64,000 bases of DNA from Fimbriimonadales bacterium. Lineage in GTDB: Bacteria > Armatimonadota > Fimbriimonadia > Fimbriimonadales > GBS-DC. This document shows positions 45,502 through 55,926 of this stretch, piece by piece (the stretch's first letter is position 1; each line of letters opens with the position of its first letter). The stretch covers positions 1-64,000 of the forward strand of contig JANXAW010000005.1 of assembly GCA_025061985.1 (NCBI GenBank). Reading direction: 5' to 3'. The notes below the pieces were generated by a model that saw only the letters and a program-made list of their open reading frames with translations, had not been told where the DNA came from and searched no databases. Both the position numbers and the translations under genes were made by a program.

Positions 45502-46661
45502 CAGAAGTCCTCAGGCCGGACACCTAGCGTGGCGGTAAGTTCCAGCGTGCGTCCCTCGCGCCAGACGCGGATAGTCACCTTTTGACCAGGCTTTGCACGG
45601 CGCATGAAATTCTGCACATCCTCTATCGTGCGCATCGGACGCCCATCTATGTGCGTGATCACATCTCCGGGTTGAATGCCTGCTGCCTCTGCGGGGGAGT
45701 CGGCGATGACCGCGTCCACAAACATTCCTGCGGTGGGGAAGCGCACGCCCGGGAAGTACTGGCTTAGCAGTTGTCGCACGCCAGGGTTGCTAATGTCAGC
45801 GTAGCTAATGCCCAGCCACGCTTGCCCAAGGGAGCCATGCTCCAGAATCTCGCGCACCACCTGCTTGACGCGGTTGATGGGGATGGCGAAGCCAATGCCT
45901 ACGTTTGCACCCACAGGCGAGTAGATCGCAGTGTTGATTCCCACCAGTCGCCCGCGAGAGTCGGCAAGCGCGCCTCCAGAGTTGCCTTGATTGATCGCAG
46001 CATCTGTCTGGATGAAGCCGCCGGGCAGGCCAGGGCGGTCCAGCGAGCGGTTAAGCGCGCTCACAATCCCTGCCGTTACGGTTGTGCCCAAGCCGAAGGG
46101 GTTGCCAACTGCAATCACCCAGTCCCCTACTTGTAACTTGTCGGAGTCGCCCATCTGCGCCGTGGGCAAGTTGCGGGCATCAATTTTGAGGAGCGCAATG
46201 TCGTTCTGTGAGTCGGTGCCCAGTACCGTGGCTTGGAAGCGTCGCCCATCCTGCAAGGTCACGAAAATCTGAGGCGCTATCCGTCCCCCGCGCGTGCGCA
46301 CCACGTGGTTGTTGGTCACAATGTACCCGTCGGGGCTGATGATTACGCCCGAGCCGCTGCTACGGATGTTGTGCACGTCCCCGAAAAAGCGCACGCGCGC
46401 CTCAGTATCGATGTTCACCACGGCGGGCGAGATGCGCTGCGACGCAACGCGTAGCATCGTCTCGAAACTGGTGGGTGCAGGTTCGGCAGGCGGGCGCTGT
46501 TCCAGCACGCGTATCAGCCCCGAGCGTTCCGCTGGTGTATCGCCTGAAGGCGCAGCAATCACCTGAAGCCCCCGAAGCTTCGGGAAATAAGCGTTCAACA
46601 CGTACGCGCCCGCGAGAAACCCCAGGGCAAACAACGCCACAAAGCTTAGAAACCTTCGCAT
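45501..46661 (-). CDS. Trypsin-like serine protease with PDZ domain (DegP/HtrA family)
   Basis: SGVIISPDGYIVTNNHVV...NDIALLKIDARNLP...IQTDAAINQGNSGGALADSRGRLVGINTAI...PDZ IQPGDVITHIDGRPM. Confidence 0.95.
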   Translation of the reverse strand: MRRFLSFVALFALGFLAGAYVLNAYFPKLRGLQVIAAPSGDTPAERSGLIRVLEQRPPAEPAPTSFETMLRVASQRISPAVVNIDTEARVRFFGDVHNIRSSGSGVIISPDGYIVTNNHVVRTRGGRIAPQIFVTLQDGRRFQATVLGTDSQNDIALLKIDARNLPTAQMGDSDKLQVGDWVIAVGNPFGLGTTVTAGIVSALNRSLDRPGLPGGFIQTDAAINQGNSGGALADSRGRLVGINTAIYSPVGANVGIGFAIPINRVKQVVREILEHGSLGQAWLGISYADISNPGVRQLLSQYFPGVRFPTAGMFVDAVIADSPAEAAGIQPGDVITHIDGRPMRTIEDVQNFMRRAKPGQKVTIRVWREGRTLELTATLGVRPEDF

Positions 46662-46779
46662 CGCCGACCCTCCATGGAGTGTACCCCACAAAGTTAGACG
46701 CGCAAAATCTGCGCAGGTGCAGTCTTGGAAGCAGGAAAAGGAGCGCGTCTAGTGAACTTCACCCTGCAGGAGGGTGCCA

Positions 46780-47985
46780 ATGAAGGTTCTCGTCGCAGAC
46801 AAGTTCGAGCAAAGCGGCTTAGAAGGCTTGCGAGCGTTGGGCTGCCAAGTTATCTACGACCCTAGCCTCAAAGAAGAGGCACTGGTTGAGGCGCTGCGCC
46901 TTCATCAGCCTGAAGTGCTAGTGGTGCGCTCCACGCAGGTTACTGCGCCGATGCTCGAGGTGGAAAGTCTGAGCTTGGTGATACGCGCAGGTGCGGGTGT
47001 GAACACCATCGATGTGGAAACCGCCTCCAAGCGAGGGATTTATGTGGCGAACTGCCCCGGCAAGAACGCCATTGCGGTGGCGGAGTTGGCATTCGGGCTG
47101 ATTCTCTCGCTTGATCGGCGCATCCCCGACAACGTAGCGCAGCTACGGGCAGGTAGGTGGAACAAGAAGGAGTTCAGCGAGGCGCGCGGGCTGTACGGGC
47201 GCACCTTAGGGCTGATCGGTGTGGGCAACATCGGGCGCGAGATGATCCCGCGCGCCAAGGCGTTCGGCTTGCGCGTAATAGGGTGGAGCCGTTCGCTGAC
47301 CCCGGAGCGAGCAGAAGCGTTAGGGATTGGCTACCGCGCAACGCCGCTGGATGTCGCCAGCGAGGCGGATATCGTCAGTGTGCATGTCGCGCTCACCCCT
47401 GAAACCCGCCACCTATGCAATCGCGCGTTCTTTGAGGCGATGCGCCCTGGTGCCTACTTCATTAACACTGCGCGCGCAGAGGTGGTAGACGAGGAAGCAT
47501 TAGCGTGGGCTATCCGCGAGAAGGGCATTCGTGCGGGGCTGGATGTGTTCGAAGGCGAACCCAGCGCAGGTGAAGGCGAGTTCCGCAACCCACTGGTAGA
47601 CCTGCCAAATGTTTACGGCACGCACCACATCGGCGCATCCACTCAGCAAGCGCAGGAAGCTATCGCCGCCGAGGTGGTGCACATCGTGCGCACCTACATG
47701 CAAACGGGGCGCGTGCCGAATGTGGTCAACCTTGCCGAGCGCTCACCTGCCAAATACCTGCTGGTAGTGCGCCACTTAGACCGAGTGGGCGTGCTGGCGC
47801 ATGTGTTCAACTGCCTGCGCGAGGCAAACATCAACGTGCAAGAGACCGAGAACATCATCTTCGCGGGCGCGGAGGCAGCAGTCGCACGCATCCAACTGGA
47901 TATCGCGCCTTCCGAGGGCACCCTCAAGGCAATCCGCCAGCACGAGTACATCCTCTCTGTGAACTTGGTGCCCTTGGAGTCTTGA
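46780..47985 (+). CDS. serA: D-3-phosphoglycerate dehydrogenase-like 2-hydroxyacid dehydrogenase with ACT domain
   Basis: RTLGLIGVGNIGREMIPRAKAFGLRVIGWSRS...NTARAEVVDEEALAWAI; C-terminal ACT-like VRHLDRVGVLAHVFNCLREANINVQETEN. Confidence 0.88.
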   Translation: MKVLVADKFEQSGLEGLRALGCQVIYDPSLKEEALVEALRLHQPEVLVVRSTQVTAPMLEVESLSLVIRAGAGVNTIDVETASKRGIYVANCPGKNAIAVAELAFGLILSLDRRIPDNVAQLRAGRWNKKEFSEARGLYGRTLGLIGVGNIGREMIPRAKAFGLRVIGWSRSLTPERAEALGIGYRATPLDVASEADIVSVHVALTPETRHLCNRAFFEAMRPGAYFINTARAEVVDEEALAWAIREKGIRAGLDVFEGEPSAGEGEFRNPLVDLPNVYGTHHIGASTQQAQEAIAAEVVHIVRTYMQTGRVPNVVNLAERSPAKYLLVVRHLDRVGVLAHVFNCLREANINVQETENIIFAGAEAAVARIQLDIAPSEGTLKAIRQHEYILSVNLVPLES

Positions 47986-47988
47986 CCC

Positions 47989-48714
47989 TTAGTGGGTGGG
48001 CGGCGACTTAAGGCGCGCCACCGGCGTTTGACCACCATACACTTGCGCGCCTGTGTGCGTAAGGATGTCTACTGCTCGCGAAAAGATGAGCAGGTCTACC
48101 TGACTACCGCGCTCGATAAAGGTGAGCTTTTGGGCGGGTTGTACCTGCTGCCCCTCGCGCACGAAAGTCGTGATTTTGTTGACGAACTTGTCGGCGATCT
48201 CCACCACCGCGACGCGCACACGCTCGTTCTCCAAAAAGATAGTCTGGCGCTCGTTCTCCAAGTAGTAGCGTTTGCCTAGCAGGTCTACGGCGCGGCGCAG
48301 CCAAGTCATACTCACATACTCCCACAAGTCCACCATTGGGAGGTTCACTCGCGCGGGCGTGTAGACAATCTTGCGAACCACGCCAGCAATCGGCGCGTAG
48401 TTGTAATGCACGTCCAGCGGACTCATGTAAATCCCTATCAGCCAGCCCTCAGGTGAGGTGCCTTCCCACTCGGCGCGCGTAATCTCGGTAATCGGGATAG
48501 GGCGCCCCAACTTCTCTGCGAACACAGTGCCGTCGGCACTTACGGGGCGAATGTAGACCACCTTGCCATCGCACGGCGCTAGGATGAGGCTTGGGTCCTC
48601 TGGTGGGATGCGCACAGGGTCACGATAGAACCAGACCTTGCGAAGGAACCACGTTGTGCCTGCTGCTACTGCTCCTATGCCTAACGCCACTTTCAGCCAA
48701 GCGGGGATGCGCAC
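47989..48714 (-). CDS. psd: Phosphatidylserine decarboxylase family protein
   Basis: [27 protein letters not shown]...[22 protein letters not shown]...[15 protein letters not shown] (proenzyme GS cleavage site). Confidence 0.9.
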   Translation of the reverse strand: MRIPAWLKVALGIGAVAAGTTWFLRKVWFYRDPVRIPPEDPSLILAPCDGKVVYIRPVSADGTVFAEKLGRPIPITEITRAEWEGTSPEGWLIGIYMSPLDVHYNYAPIAGVVRKIVYTPARVNLPMVDLWEYVSMTWLRRAVDLLGKRYYLENERQTIFLENERVRVAVVEIADKFVNKITTFVREGQQVQPAQKLTFIERGSQVDLLIFSRAVDILTHTGAQVYGGQTPVARLKSPPTH

Positions 48715-48833
48715 GGCAAGAGATTGTACCTATTCCGCTGCCAGGGGCGCGATTTCCGCCATCAGCCGCAGTGAAAAAGTTTTCGCACACGCTCAGGTGG
48801 GGTATACTTTCCGCGCAAATGGAGGGGCAGAAG

Positions 48834-49355
48834 ATGCGCGAGCTGTTGGCGGCGCAGCTGGTGCGCGACATTCCGAACTTCCCCGAGCCGGGCATTATCT
48901 TCAAAGACATCACGCCCGTGCTTAGGCACCCGCAGGCGCTCAAGGAAGTGATTGATCTAATGACTGAGCACGCGCGCGAACTCAAGCCCGATCTTATTGC
49001 AGCCATCGAATCGCGCGGGTTCGTGTTCGGCTTGCCGATTGCCATCAACTTGGGGCTGGGCTTTGTGCCGATTCGCAAGTTGGGCAAGCTGCCCGGAGAC
49101 AAAATCAGCGAAGAGTACGCCCTTGAGTACGGCACCAACACCGTGGAAATCCACACAGACGCCGTAGAGCCAGGGCAGCGCGTGGTTATAGTGGACGACC
49201 TGCTAGCCACGGGGGGCACAGCGCGAGCTGCCGCCCGCTTGGTTGAGCGACTGGGCGGAGTGGTAGTGGGCTTTGTGTTTCTGATTGAGCTCACCTTCCT
49301 CAACGGGCGCAAGAACCTGCGCGGCTACGATGTGTACACGCTTATTCAATACTAA
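48834..49355 (+). CDS. apt: Adenine phosphoribosyltransferase
   Basis: [24 protein letters not shown]...[11 protein letters not shown]...[22 protein letters not shown]; start ATG 48834 after GGAGGGG. Confidence 0.96.
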   Translation: MRELLAAQLVRDIPNFPEPGIIFKDITPVLRHPQALKEVIDLMTEHARELKPDLIAAIESRGFVFGLPIAINLGLGFVPIRKLGKLPGDKISEEYALEYGTNTVEIHTDAVEPGQRVVIVDDLLATGGTARAAARLVERLGGVVVGFVFLIELTFLNGRKNLRGYDVYTLIQY

Positions 49356-49360
49356 CCGCC

Positions 49361-50416
49361 ATGACAGTACGCGAGCGATTGGAGCAGCTGGAGTACCAAC
49401 TTTTGGCGCCATATGCCACAAAGAGCGCAGAATCGCGCGGGCGACCTGTGCCCGAGCCACCCGATCCTGTGCGCACCGCCTTCCAACGCGATCGCGACCG
49501 CATCATCCACTGCAAAGCATTCCGCCGCCTCAAGCACAAAACGCAAGTGTTCTTAGACCCCAACGAAGACCATTACCGCACGCGCCTGACGCACACGCTG
49601 GAGGTGGCACAAATCGCTCGCACTATCAGCCGCGCCCTGCGCCTCAACGAGGACCTCACGGAAGCAATTGCCCTCGCCCACGACTTGGGGCACCCTCCAT
49701 TCGGGCATACCGGCGAGGAAGCCCTCGATGAAATCATGCAGGAGTACCTGCCTGGTAAACGCTTCCGCCATTACGAGCAGAGCCTGCGCGTAGTAGACTG
49801 CCTTGAAAAGGACGGGCGCGGGCTAAACCTCACGCACGAGGTGCGCGAGGGTATCTTAGGGCATTCCAAAGGGCGCGCTGACCTTACCGCCGACGAATCC
49901 GAAAAGACGGTGCATCTCGAAGCTGCTGTGGTGCGCATCGCCGACCGCATCGCCTACCTCAATCACGACTTTGACGACGGCGTGCGTGCGGGGCTGCTCA
50001 AGCCCGACTCGCTGCCACGGGACCTGGTTGACTTCTTAGGCAGAACCCACAGCGAACGCATCGCCCGCATGGTCATTGATGTGGTGGAGACCAGCGACGG
50101 CAAGCCTGTTGTGCAGATGAGCGCGCCAATGCTGGAAGCCGTCAACCGAATGAAAGAGTTTATGTTTGAAAACCTCTATCACCATCCAGCGGTGCAGCGC
50201 GAACGCGAAAAGATGAAAGTCTTGCTGCGCCAGATGTTCGAGTACTACTACAAAAACCCTCACGAGATGTCGCCGAACTTCCACCCCAAAGAGGACACAG
50301 TGGAGGCGCGTGTGCAAGCGGTGTGCGACTACCTTGCGGGGATGACTGACCGCTATGCCCTGATGAAGTACGAGCAAATCTTTCTACCGCGTACGTGGGG
50401 AACGGGCATGCCATGA
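49361..50416 (+). CDS. dgt: Deoxyguanosinetriphosphate triphosphohydrolase-like HD protein
   Basis: FRRLKHKTQVFLDPNEDHYRTRLTHTLEVAQIARTISRALRLNEDLTEAIALAHDLGHPPFGHTGEEAL. Confidence 0.95.
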   Translation: MTVRERLEQLEYQLLAPYATKSAESRGRPVPEPPDPVRTAFQRDRDRIIHCKAFRRLKHKTQVFLDPNEDHYRTRLTHTLEVAQIARTISRALRLNEDLTEAIALAHDLGHPPFGHTGEEALDEIMQEYLPGKRFRHYEQSLRVVDCLEKDGRGLNLTHEVREGILGHSKGRADLTADESEKTVHLEAAVVRIADRIAYLNHDFDDGVRAGLLKPDSLPRDLVDFLGRTHSERIARMVIDVVETSDGKPVVQMSAPMLEAVNRMKEFMFENLYHHPAVQREREKMKVLLRQMFEYYYKNPHEMSPNFHPKEDTVEARVQAVCDYLAGMTDRYALMKYEQIFLPRTWGTGMP

Positions 50417-50760
50417 AGCTGCGCTGCCGTCGCTGCAATGCGCCGATCACTTTGGACGATTTCACCTACATTGCCTACCACGGGCACACGATGGGCGCCA
50501 ACCGCGTGGAGGTGCATTATGAATGCCCTCAGTGTCGCTATCAAGGGGGGCGGATGCTCCCGCAAACGGCGTGGGACGAACTGCTGCTTAGCTACTTGGA
50601 GCGCGATGAACGCACAGTAGGCGAGTGGCTGCTCACACAGCAGCTGGGTCCCATCACGGATGAGGAAATTCGCGCTATGCGGCGGGCGCTGTATGAAGGG
50701 AATGTTTTGGAGAGCTTGCGCGAGTGGGAGCGCGCCCGCCGCACAGAGCGAGCAGAATGA
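50413..50760 (+). CDS. Zinc-ribbon hypothetical protein, translationally coupled to dgt
   Basis: MKLRCRRCNAPITLDDF...YECPQCRYQGG; ATG overlaps the dgt stop (ATGA). Confidence 0.7.
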   Translation: MKLRCRRCNAPITLDDFTYIAYHGHTMGANRVEVHYECPQCRYQGGRMLPQTAWDELLLSYLERDERTVGEWLLTQQLGPITDEEIRAMRRALYEGNVLESLREWERARRTERAE

Positions 50761-50785
50761 GGCACGCTTGCGCCTGCGTCGCTGG

Positions 50786-51445
50786 TCATTCAGGGACGAT
50801 ATCCAGCGTACCCCTGTGCTCGTTGTAGTACGCCTCTAATATTCGCAGGGCAACATCTTCAGGTTGCAGTGCCTTAGGTGGCAGGCGGAACGGCACGCGC
50901 TCCCAAAATCGAGTGGCAACGGCGCCAGGGCGCACGACCGTGACCTTCCAGCGTGGCTGTTCTTTAGCAACCACCTGCGCGAAGATCTCTAACCCCGCCT
51001 TTGCTGTGGCGTAGGCGCTCAAGCCAGGCAGGATGAGCCGCTCGGTGAGTGCGCCGATGTAAAACAGATGCGGTTCGGGGCTAAACAGCGGGCTAAACAC
51101 GCGCGTTGCCACAAACGCGCCTGTGAGGTTGGCGTCCATAATCCGCTGCCATGCCTCTATCCCCATCTCGTGGGTCTTTTGTGCAAGGATGTCGCCCACG
51201 GTGTACACCAGCGCGTCCACTTGACGCTCGCCTTGCGCCTGCAGGTGCTGCTGAAGCGCTTGGGCAGCCCGCGTCATCTGCTCAAAGTCAGCGACATTCG
51301 AGACAGCGTAACTCCACTGCACGCCAGGCGCGAAGCGTTCGGGGTGGCGCCCAATCGCCCAAACCTCCCACTCATCCTCTAGGAACGCCTTTGCAACGGA
51401 TTGACCGATAGTGCTATCTGCACCAACCAACAGCAGGTGTCCCAT
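50786..51445 (-). CDS. SDR-family oxidoreductase
   Basis: LLLVGADSTIGQSVAKAFLEDEWEVWAIGR...LSAYATAKAGLEIFAQVVAKE. Confidence 0.88.
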   Translation of the reverse strand: MGHLLLVGADSTIGQSVAKAFLEDEWEVWAIGRHPERFAPGVQWSYAVSNVADFEQMTRAAQALQQHLQAQGERQVDALVYTVGDILAQKTHEMGIEAWQRIMDANLTGAFVATRVFSPLFSPEPHLFYIGALTERLILPGLSAYATAKAGLEIFAQVVAKEQPRWKVTVVRPGAVATRFWERVPFRLPPKALQPEDVALRILEAYYNEHRGTLDIVPE

Positions 51446-51473
51446 AGTGGCGGTATTGTACCTTGCGGGAGGG

Positions 51474-54400
51474 CTAAAACGCCCAGTTCAGGCTCAAGTC
51501 CAGCGAGCGGGCGCGGTAGCTGTGCTGACTGTATTGGGGATCCAAGTTGAGCTGCTCGCGGAAGCGGTAGCTCGCCACGAACGACCAGTTGCGCGTGATG
51601 CGGTACTCATAGCCAATGCTGAAGAGCGTGTCGCGGGCGGGCTGGTAGCCCTTTAGATCAGTGCGCTGGAACTCTGCAAACAGGTTCTGGTTGCGCCCCA
51701 CATCGTAGGTGATTCGTGCCGAAAAACCGCGCGGCTGTTGCACGAAGGTGCCCTGCCTACCTTGAAAGCCCTCGCCTAACACACTGCGTGTGGTCATCGT
51801 GTAGAAGTTAAGGCTGACTGTCCAACGGCTTAGCGGACCGATATCTGCCGACAGCGTGAGGAACTCGCTGCGAGAAGTGCCCACCGCAGAGAGGAAGCGA
51901 ACATCTTGCCGGGACCAGTTAGCAGCCAGCGCAAGCCAGCTGAAAGGGGCATAGCTAATGCTCGCGCTAAGGGACTTTTGGGCACTGTTCGTTTGCAGGT
52001 CGCCTTCAGAGCGGTTCTCGCTCCACTGGAGGTCTATGGTGAGCGTGGGGATAGGCATCCACTGGAGGCTGAAGTCCTGCCCGGAGCCGCGAACGCCGTA
52101 GTAGGTAAAGCCGCTAAACAGAGGTGCGCCTGACGAGAAGCCGTTGCCGTTGTAGCCAACGCCCCATGGGTTGGTGGGCACGCCGAAGGTCGGCGGGAGG
52201 GGGTCAGTGAATTGGCGCGAACGAGGCAATGGGTTGCTTACGCCCAGCGTGCCCGAATCGCTCTCGCGCCAGCGGTAGGTGACGCTGAGCATGTCGGAGG
52301 GGCGCCAACTCGCCTCCACGGTGTAGTCGCGCGAGCGGAAGCGCGTGTTCGTGTCGCGTCCGCTGCTCGTTTGCGCTTGCTGCACCTCGCTTTGGGCAAG
52401 GGAGGCGCGGATGGTCAGGCGTGTGTTGGGCGTCCAATCCAGCTGCGAGCGGATGCTTTGCACATCGTAAGCAAGGCGGGAGCCAGTGCCCAGCGCGCCG
52501 CGCGCATCCGAGCGGGAACGCTCGTAGCCAACCGCAAAGTTGAATGTGCGCCACCCGCGAGCGAGACTAAGGCTGTAGCGGTTCTGGTCGGTACGGCTGT
52601 TGCGGGTGCGCGTGGCGTTAGCGTTGTGGTTCAGCGTGAGTTGCCAGCCATCGCGCGGCGCGTGCGTGAAGGTGAGGGTTTGGATGCGAGTGTCGGTGAA
52701 GCCCACGCTAAAAATGGGGCTAAACGGGTTGATCGACGCCACACGCAACTGGCTAATGCTCGCTTGAAAAGAGGAAACCGCGCTCAGTTTGTAGCTGAGG
52801 TCAGCTTGGTAGCCACGCTCGTTGCGCCGAAAGCCTACCGACTCAATCCCGACGAACTCAGCGGGGATATCACGGAATATACCGTTCAGGCTCAACCTGC
52901 CCGCCTCGAATCTGCCTGTAAGTACATGAGCGGTGGCTTCCAGCTTCGCCCCGATGGCGGTGGCTTTGCTGCGCGCCGCGTTCCACACGAGGCTCCCGCT
53001 GCGCCCAATCGGGAGCGTGAGGTCAAGCCCCACGACTTCGCGGTCGCCTCCGATTGTGGAGCTGGGGTCAGGGCGCGGGGTGTACTCCACTTGGATAATC
53101 AGCGTGGAAGGCATAAAGCGCGTGAAGTAGAACCGATACGGCAGCACCTCGTCAAAGTAGTAGTCTACACCTTCCACTTGGCGCACGCCCGCTACTGTGA
53201 CGATGATCGGATTGTCGGGGTCGCGTAAGGGTGGGAACTGCAAATCGTAGGGCGTGCTGGGCGCGCCAAAGCCATAAAACTGCTCCTGACGACGGCGTAG
53301 CCCACGCCGCACCGCAGACTTTTGGCTCAGCACGCTAACGCCCAAGTTCACACCACGCCCAAAGGAGGTCTCTAAGCGCCACCCGTCTAAGCGGTTTGGC
53401 GCAGCGTTGAGGGCATAGGTCTCATAAGTCACCACAATCGTGGAGGTGCGCGGGATAATCATCCCGTCGCGGAAGCGCAAGATGCCCCCGAAGTAGTCAA
53501 TCGTGTAATCCTCGCCGCGGCGCTTTTCTACGCCGTCGACCTGCACGCGCTCGCTGCCCTCCACAATCTGGCTGGCTTGCAAGTAGTACGGGCCGGAGCT
53601 ATCGTTGCCCTGAATGGTGATGGTGCGCGCCGAGGCTTTGGTCTCGGAAGTGATGTAGCGTAGGCGTGTGTTGCCCCAGCGGGCAGTAGCCGTCAAGCCT
53701 TTCAGCGTGCGCTGGAACTGCACCAGCGGGTTGGAGCCGCCTAAGGCAGCAGTGATGTCGCCCCACTCCACCGTGAAGTTAGGCGACTCGTAAGTGTAGG
53801 TGATGCGGGCATCGTAGGGGTTGCGGAAGCGGTGGTTCGTCCAGTGCCAGTCCAGCGTGAAAAAGCCGAGAAACTTGTTCACGCGGATAGTGAGCATCGT
53901 ATTGTCGGTGAAGCGTTTGCCGCCTTGCCCGAAGTAGTTCTGGTCGCGGAACGCAATGGCGTCGCCCTCGATATCGTGGAGGTGGAAGCCGATGGTCTTG
54001 CGCCCGCTGATCGTGACGGTGCGCTCGAACTCTTCCTCAAGAGCTTCCCAACTGCGGAGGGCTTTTAGGGCGTCTAAGGTGTTGCGCCGCTGAGTACGAG
54101 GCTGCTTCTCTTGCGCGCGTGGTGTGGCAGAAGCGCTCACAGCGCGGTTCCGAGCGTCAAAAACCTCTTTGGGGATAGTAATCGGCGGGGTAATGCCCCC
54201 AGGCGTAATCATTGGGGGGATAGTGTACTGCGCGTTTGCAATGGCGAGCAGCAGCGTAGCAAGCATAAGGGCAACGCAGCGGTTCCAAAACGGCGCGCGT
54301 TGCCCAAGTGGGTGCCGATGAGTAGCACCTGTAAAGGCGCGAATGCCGTCGCCCTCCGTGTGGAGTGCAACGGCATCCGTGCCACTGAGCGTTAGCTTTG

Positions 54401-54488
54401 CTGCCTTGGGCTGCGGGCGTGGACTACGAGCCAGAGGTTGTGCCCTCCTCCTTCTTCGGCTCAGACTTCGGTTCGGGTTGAGCGACAC
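51474..54488 (-). CDS. Large outer-membrane beta-barrel-like surface protein with SprA-like repeats
   Basis: Signal-like LMLATLLLAIANA; GSERVQVDGVEKRRGEDYTIDYFGGILRF motif; alternating amphipathic strands to a C-terminal aromatic (LNWAF). Start probably downstream of 54488, near 54266. Confidence 0.65.
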   Translation of the reverse strand: MSLNPNRSLSRRRRRAQPLARSPRPQPKAAKLTLSGTDAVALHTEGDGIRAFTGATHRHPLGQRAPFWNRCVALMLATLLLAIANAQYTIPPMITPGGITPPITIPKEVFDARNRAVSASATPRAQEKQPRTQRRNTLDALKALRSWEALEEEFERTVTISGRKTIGFHLHDIEGDAIAFRDQNYFGQGGKRFTDNTMLTIRVNKFLGFFTLDWHWTNHRFRNPYDARITYTYESPNFTVEWGDITAALGGSNPLVQFQRTLKGLTATARWGNTRLRYITSETKASARTITIQGNDSSGPYYLQASQIVEGSERVQVDGVEKRRGEDYTIDYFGGILRFRDGMIIPRTSTIVVTYETYALNAAPNRLDGWRLETSFGRGVNLGVSVLSQKSAVRRGLRRRQEQFYGFGAPSTPYDLQFPPLRDPDNPIIVTVAGVRQVEGVDYYFDEVLPYRFYFTRFMPSTLIIQVEYTPRPDPSSTIGGDREVVGLDLTLPIGRSGSLVWNAARSKATAIGAKLEATAHVLTGRFEAGRLSLNGIFRDIPAEFVGIESVGFRRNERGYQADLSYKLSAVSSFQASISQLRVASINPFSPIFSVGFTDTRIQTLTFTHAPRDGWQLTLNHNANATRTRNSRTDQNRYSLSLARGWRTFNFAVGYERSRSDARGALGTGSRLAYDVQSIRSQLDWTPNTRLTIRASLAQSEVQQAQTSSGRDTNTRFRSRDYTVEASWRPSDMLSVTYRWRESDSGTLGVSNPLPRSRQFTDPLPPTFGVPTNPWGVGYNGNGFSSGAPLFSGFTYYGVRGSGQDFSLQWMPIPTLTIDLQWSENRSEGDLQTNSAQKSLSASISYAPFSWLALAANWSRQDVRFLSAVGTSRSEFLTLSADIGPLSRWTVSLNFYTMTTRSVLGEGFQGRQGTFVQQPRGFSARITYDVGRNQNLFAEFQRTDLKGYQPARDTLFSIGYEYRITRNWSFVASYRFREQLNLDPQYSQHSYRARSLDLSLNWAF

Positions 54489-55350
54489 GGCGCGTGACGT
54501 TTGCCGTCACGACTAAGGTCTCGCTTGTGCGCTCATAGTCTTTGACTTCGGAACCGTCTTTTTTGATGGGCTCCGAGGTTCGGTTGACGTTGGCTTGCAG
54601 GGTCATCCGATGCAGCAGCCCCGTGTTAGGGCAGCACCATATGGTAAAGGTGCCTGTGAATTGCCCGCGCGTTACGCGCAAGGCGTTCTCCTTATCGGCA
54701 ACGGGCTGATAAAATGCGTCTTGATAGATCTCAATGTTTTGCTCAAAGGTCTGAGTGATTTTGTGTAGCTTGGTGCCGTTGAGTTCTTCCATCCCCTCGT
54801 AGCGGGCGTTCAGCGACAGCTTAGGCGCGTTGGGGTCACCGCTAAGGGCGCGGCTAAACTGCCACGAGGTGCCGGGGGTAAGGGGCTTCTCAGGCAGTTC
54901 CACGGGGAACAGCAGGGTTGCCAAGTTGCGGGGGTCAAAGCCGGGAAGCTCAAAGCCCGCGATGGTCATCCCTGCCTGAAGCCCGCTGAGCTTGCCGTTG
55001 GAGTGCACCACAGCCGTGGAGTCGGGAATCACGCTGCGCGCCATCTCTATGGTCACGGGGAAGGGTTGCCCGTTGAACTCAGCTTCGAGAGCTTCCAAGC
55101 CGGTTCGGACCGTTGCCTTGCCCTCCTCTACTTTCTCCACCTGCATGTAGACCGTCATCACCAGTTTGAGCTTGCCTGCCATCCCTGCAGCACCAGGAAT
55201 AGGCAGGTTGCCATCCATCTCCACAACGGCGTCGTACTGTTCGCGCTGGTTTTCGCTGAGCTTGATCTGGAAGGCGTTGTTAGAAGCTTCCTGCGCCCAT
55301 AACACGCTTACGCACACGCCGAGCGCCAGCAGCTGCACAAGTTTCCGCAT
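54424..55350 (-). CDS. Secreted hypothetical protein (DUF6263-like by eye)
   Basis: MRKLVQLLALGVCVSVLWAQ signal; start ATG 55350 preceded by GGAGG. Confidence 0.6.
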   Translation of the reverse strand: MRKLVQLLALGVCVSVLWAQEASNNAFQIKLSENQREQYDAVVEMDGNLPIPGAAGMAGKLKLVMTVYMQVEKVEEGKATVRTGLEALEAEFNGQPFPVTIEMARSVIPDSTAVVHSNGKLSGLQAGMTIAGFELPGFDPRNLATLLFPVELPEKPLTPGTSWQFSRALSGDPNAPKLSLNARYEGMEELNGTKLHKITQTFEQNIEIYQDAFYQPVADKENALRVTRGQFTGTFTIWCCPNTGLLHRMTLQANVNRTSEPIKKDGSEVKDYERTSETLVVTANVTRRVAQPEPKSEPKKEEGTTSGS

Positions 55351-55459
55351 AGCATTTACCTCCTGCCTTTGGTTGTAGTTGCGCAGGAAAGAGTATACCT
55401 GCGTACTTTCGACGCGCGAAGCCAAGCGCAGTTTTGGGCACGCTGGTATAATACGCGCG

Positions 55460-55822
55460 ATGCGTTTAGTAGGGGTACTGGCGGCGGTCGCACTAATAGG
55501 CATACTGGCAGCGGTGTGGCTGTTTTACGGAGCGGAGAACGAGCCGAACGGTGGGGCATCAGCGGTGGGAGCGCCTCCGCCCGCAAGTCGCGTGGGTGAG
55601 GTGCAACGCGCTGCAGAGAGCGTGGAGTGCCGCAATAACCTTAGCCAGATTCGCACAGCGCTTCAGATGCGCGCGACTACTGAAGAGACCCCTCCTGCCA
55701 GCCTGCAAGAGTTGGGCTTACCCGCCTCGATGTTGGTCTGCCCCGTCTCGGGGCAACCGTATCAGTATGACCCGCAGACAGGGCAGGTGCGCTGCCCTAC
55801 GCCTGGGCACGCAAGCTACTGA
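55460..55822 (+). CDS. Small pseudopilin-like secreted protein
   Basis: MRLVGVLAAVALIGILAAVWLFYG; CRNNLSQIRTALQM; CPVSGQPYQYDPQTGQVRCPTPGH, as in pilin-like proteins. Confidence 0.55.
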   Translation: MRLVGVLAAVALIGILAAVWLFYGAENEPNGGASAVGAPPPASRVGEVQRAAESVECRNNLSQIRTALQMRATTEETPPASLQELGLPASMLVCPVSGQPYQYDPQTGQVRCPTPGHASY

Positions 55823-55926
55823 AGCAGTAGGCGGAAGAGTTGCTGCTTCGGATTTTCACTCGTGCCGAATCGAAAGCGCAGTCGGCGCTTTCATGCGACC
55901 CGAAGCCGAGCGTGTCGTGACTTAGC

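Noticed and set aside
52212-53228. 338-aa plus-strand ORF opposite the beta-barrel gene
   Set aside because: Antisense to a long ORF with clear signal and strand pattern; composition is Ala/Arg-rich and non-specific.
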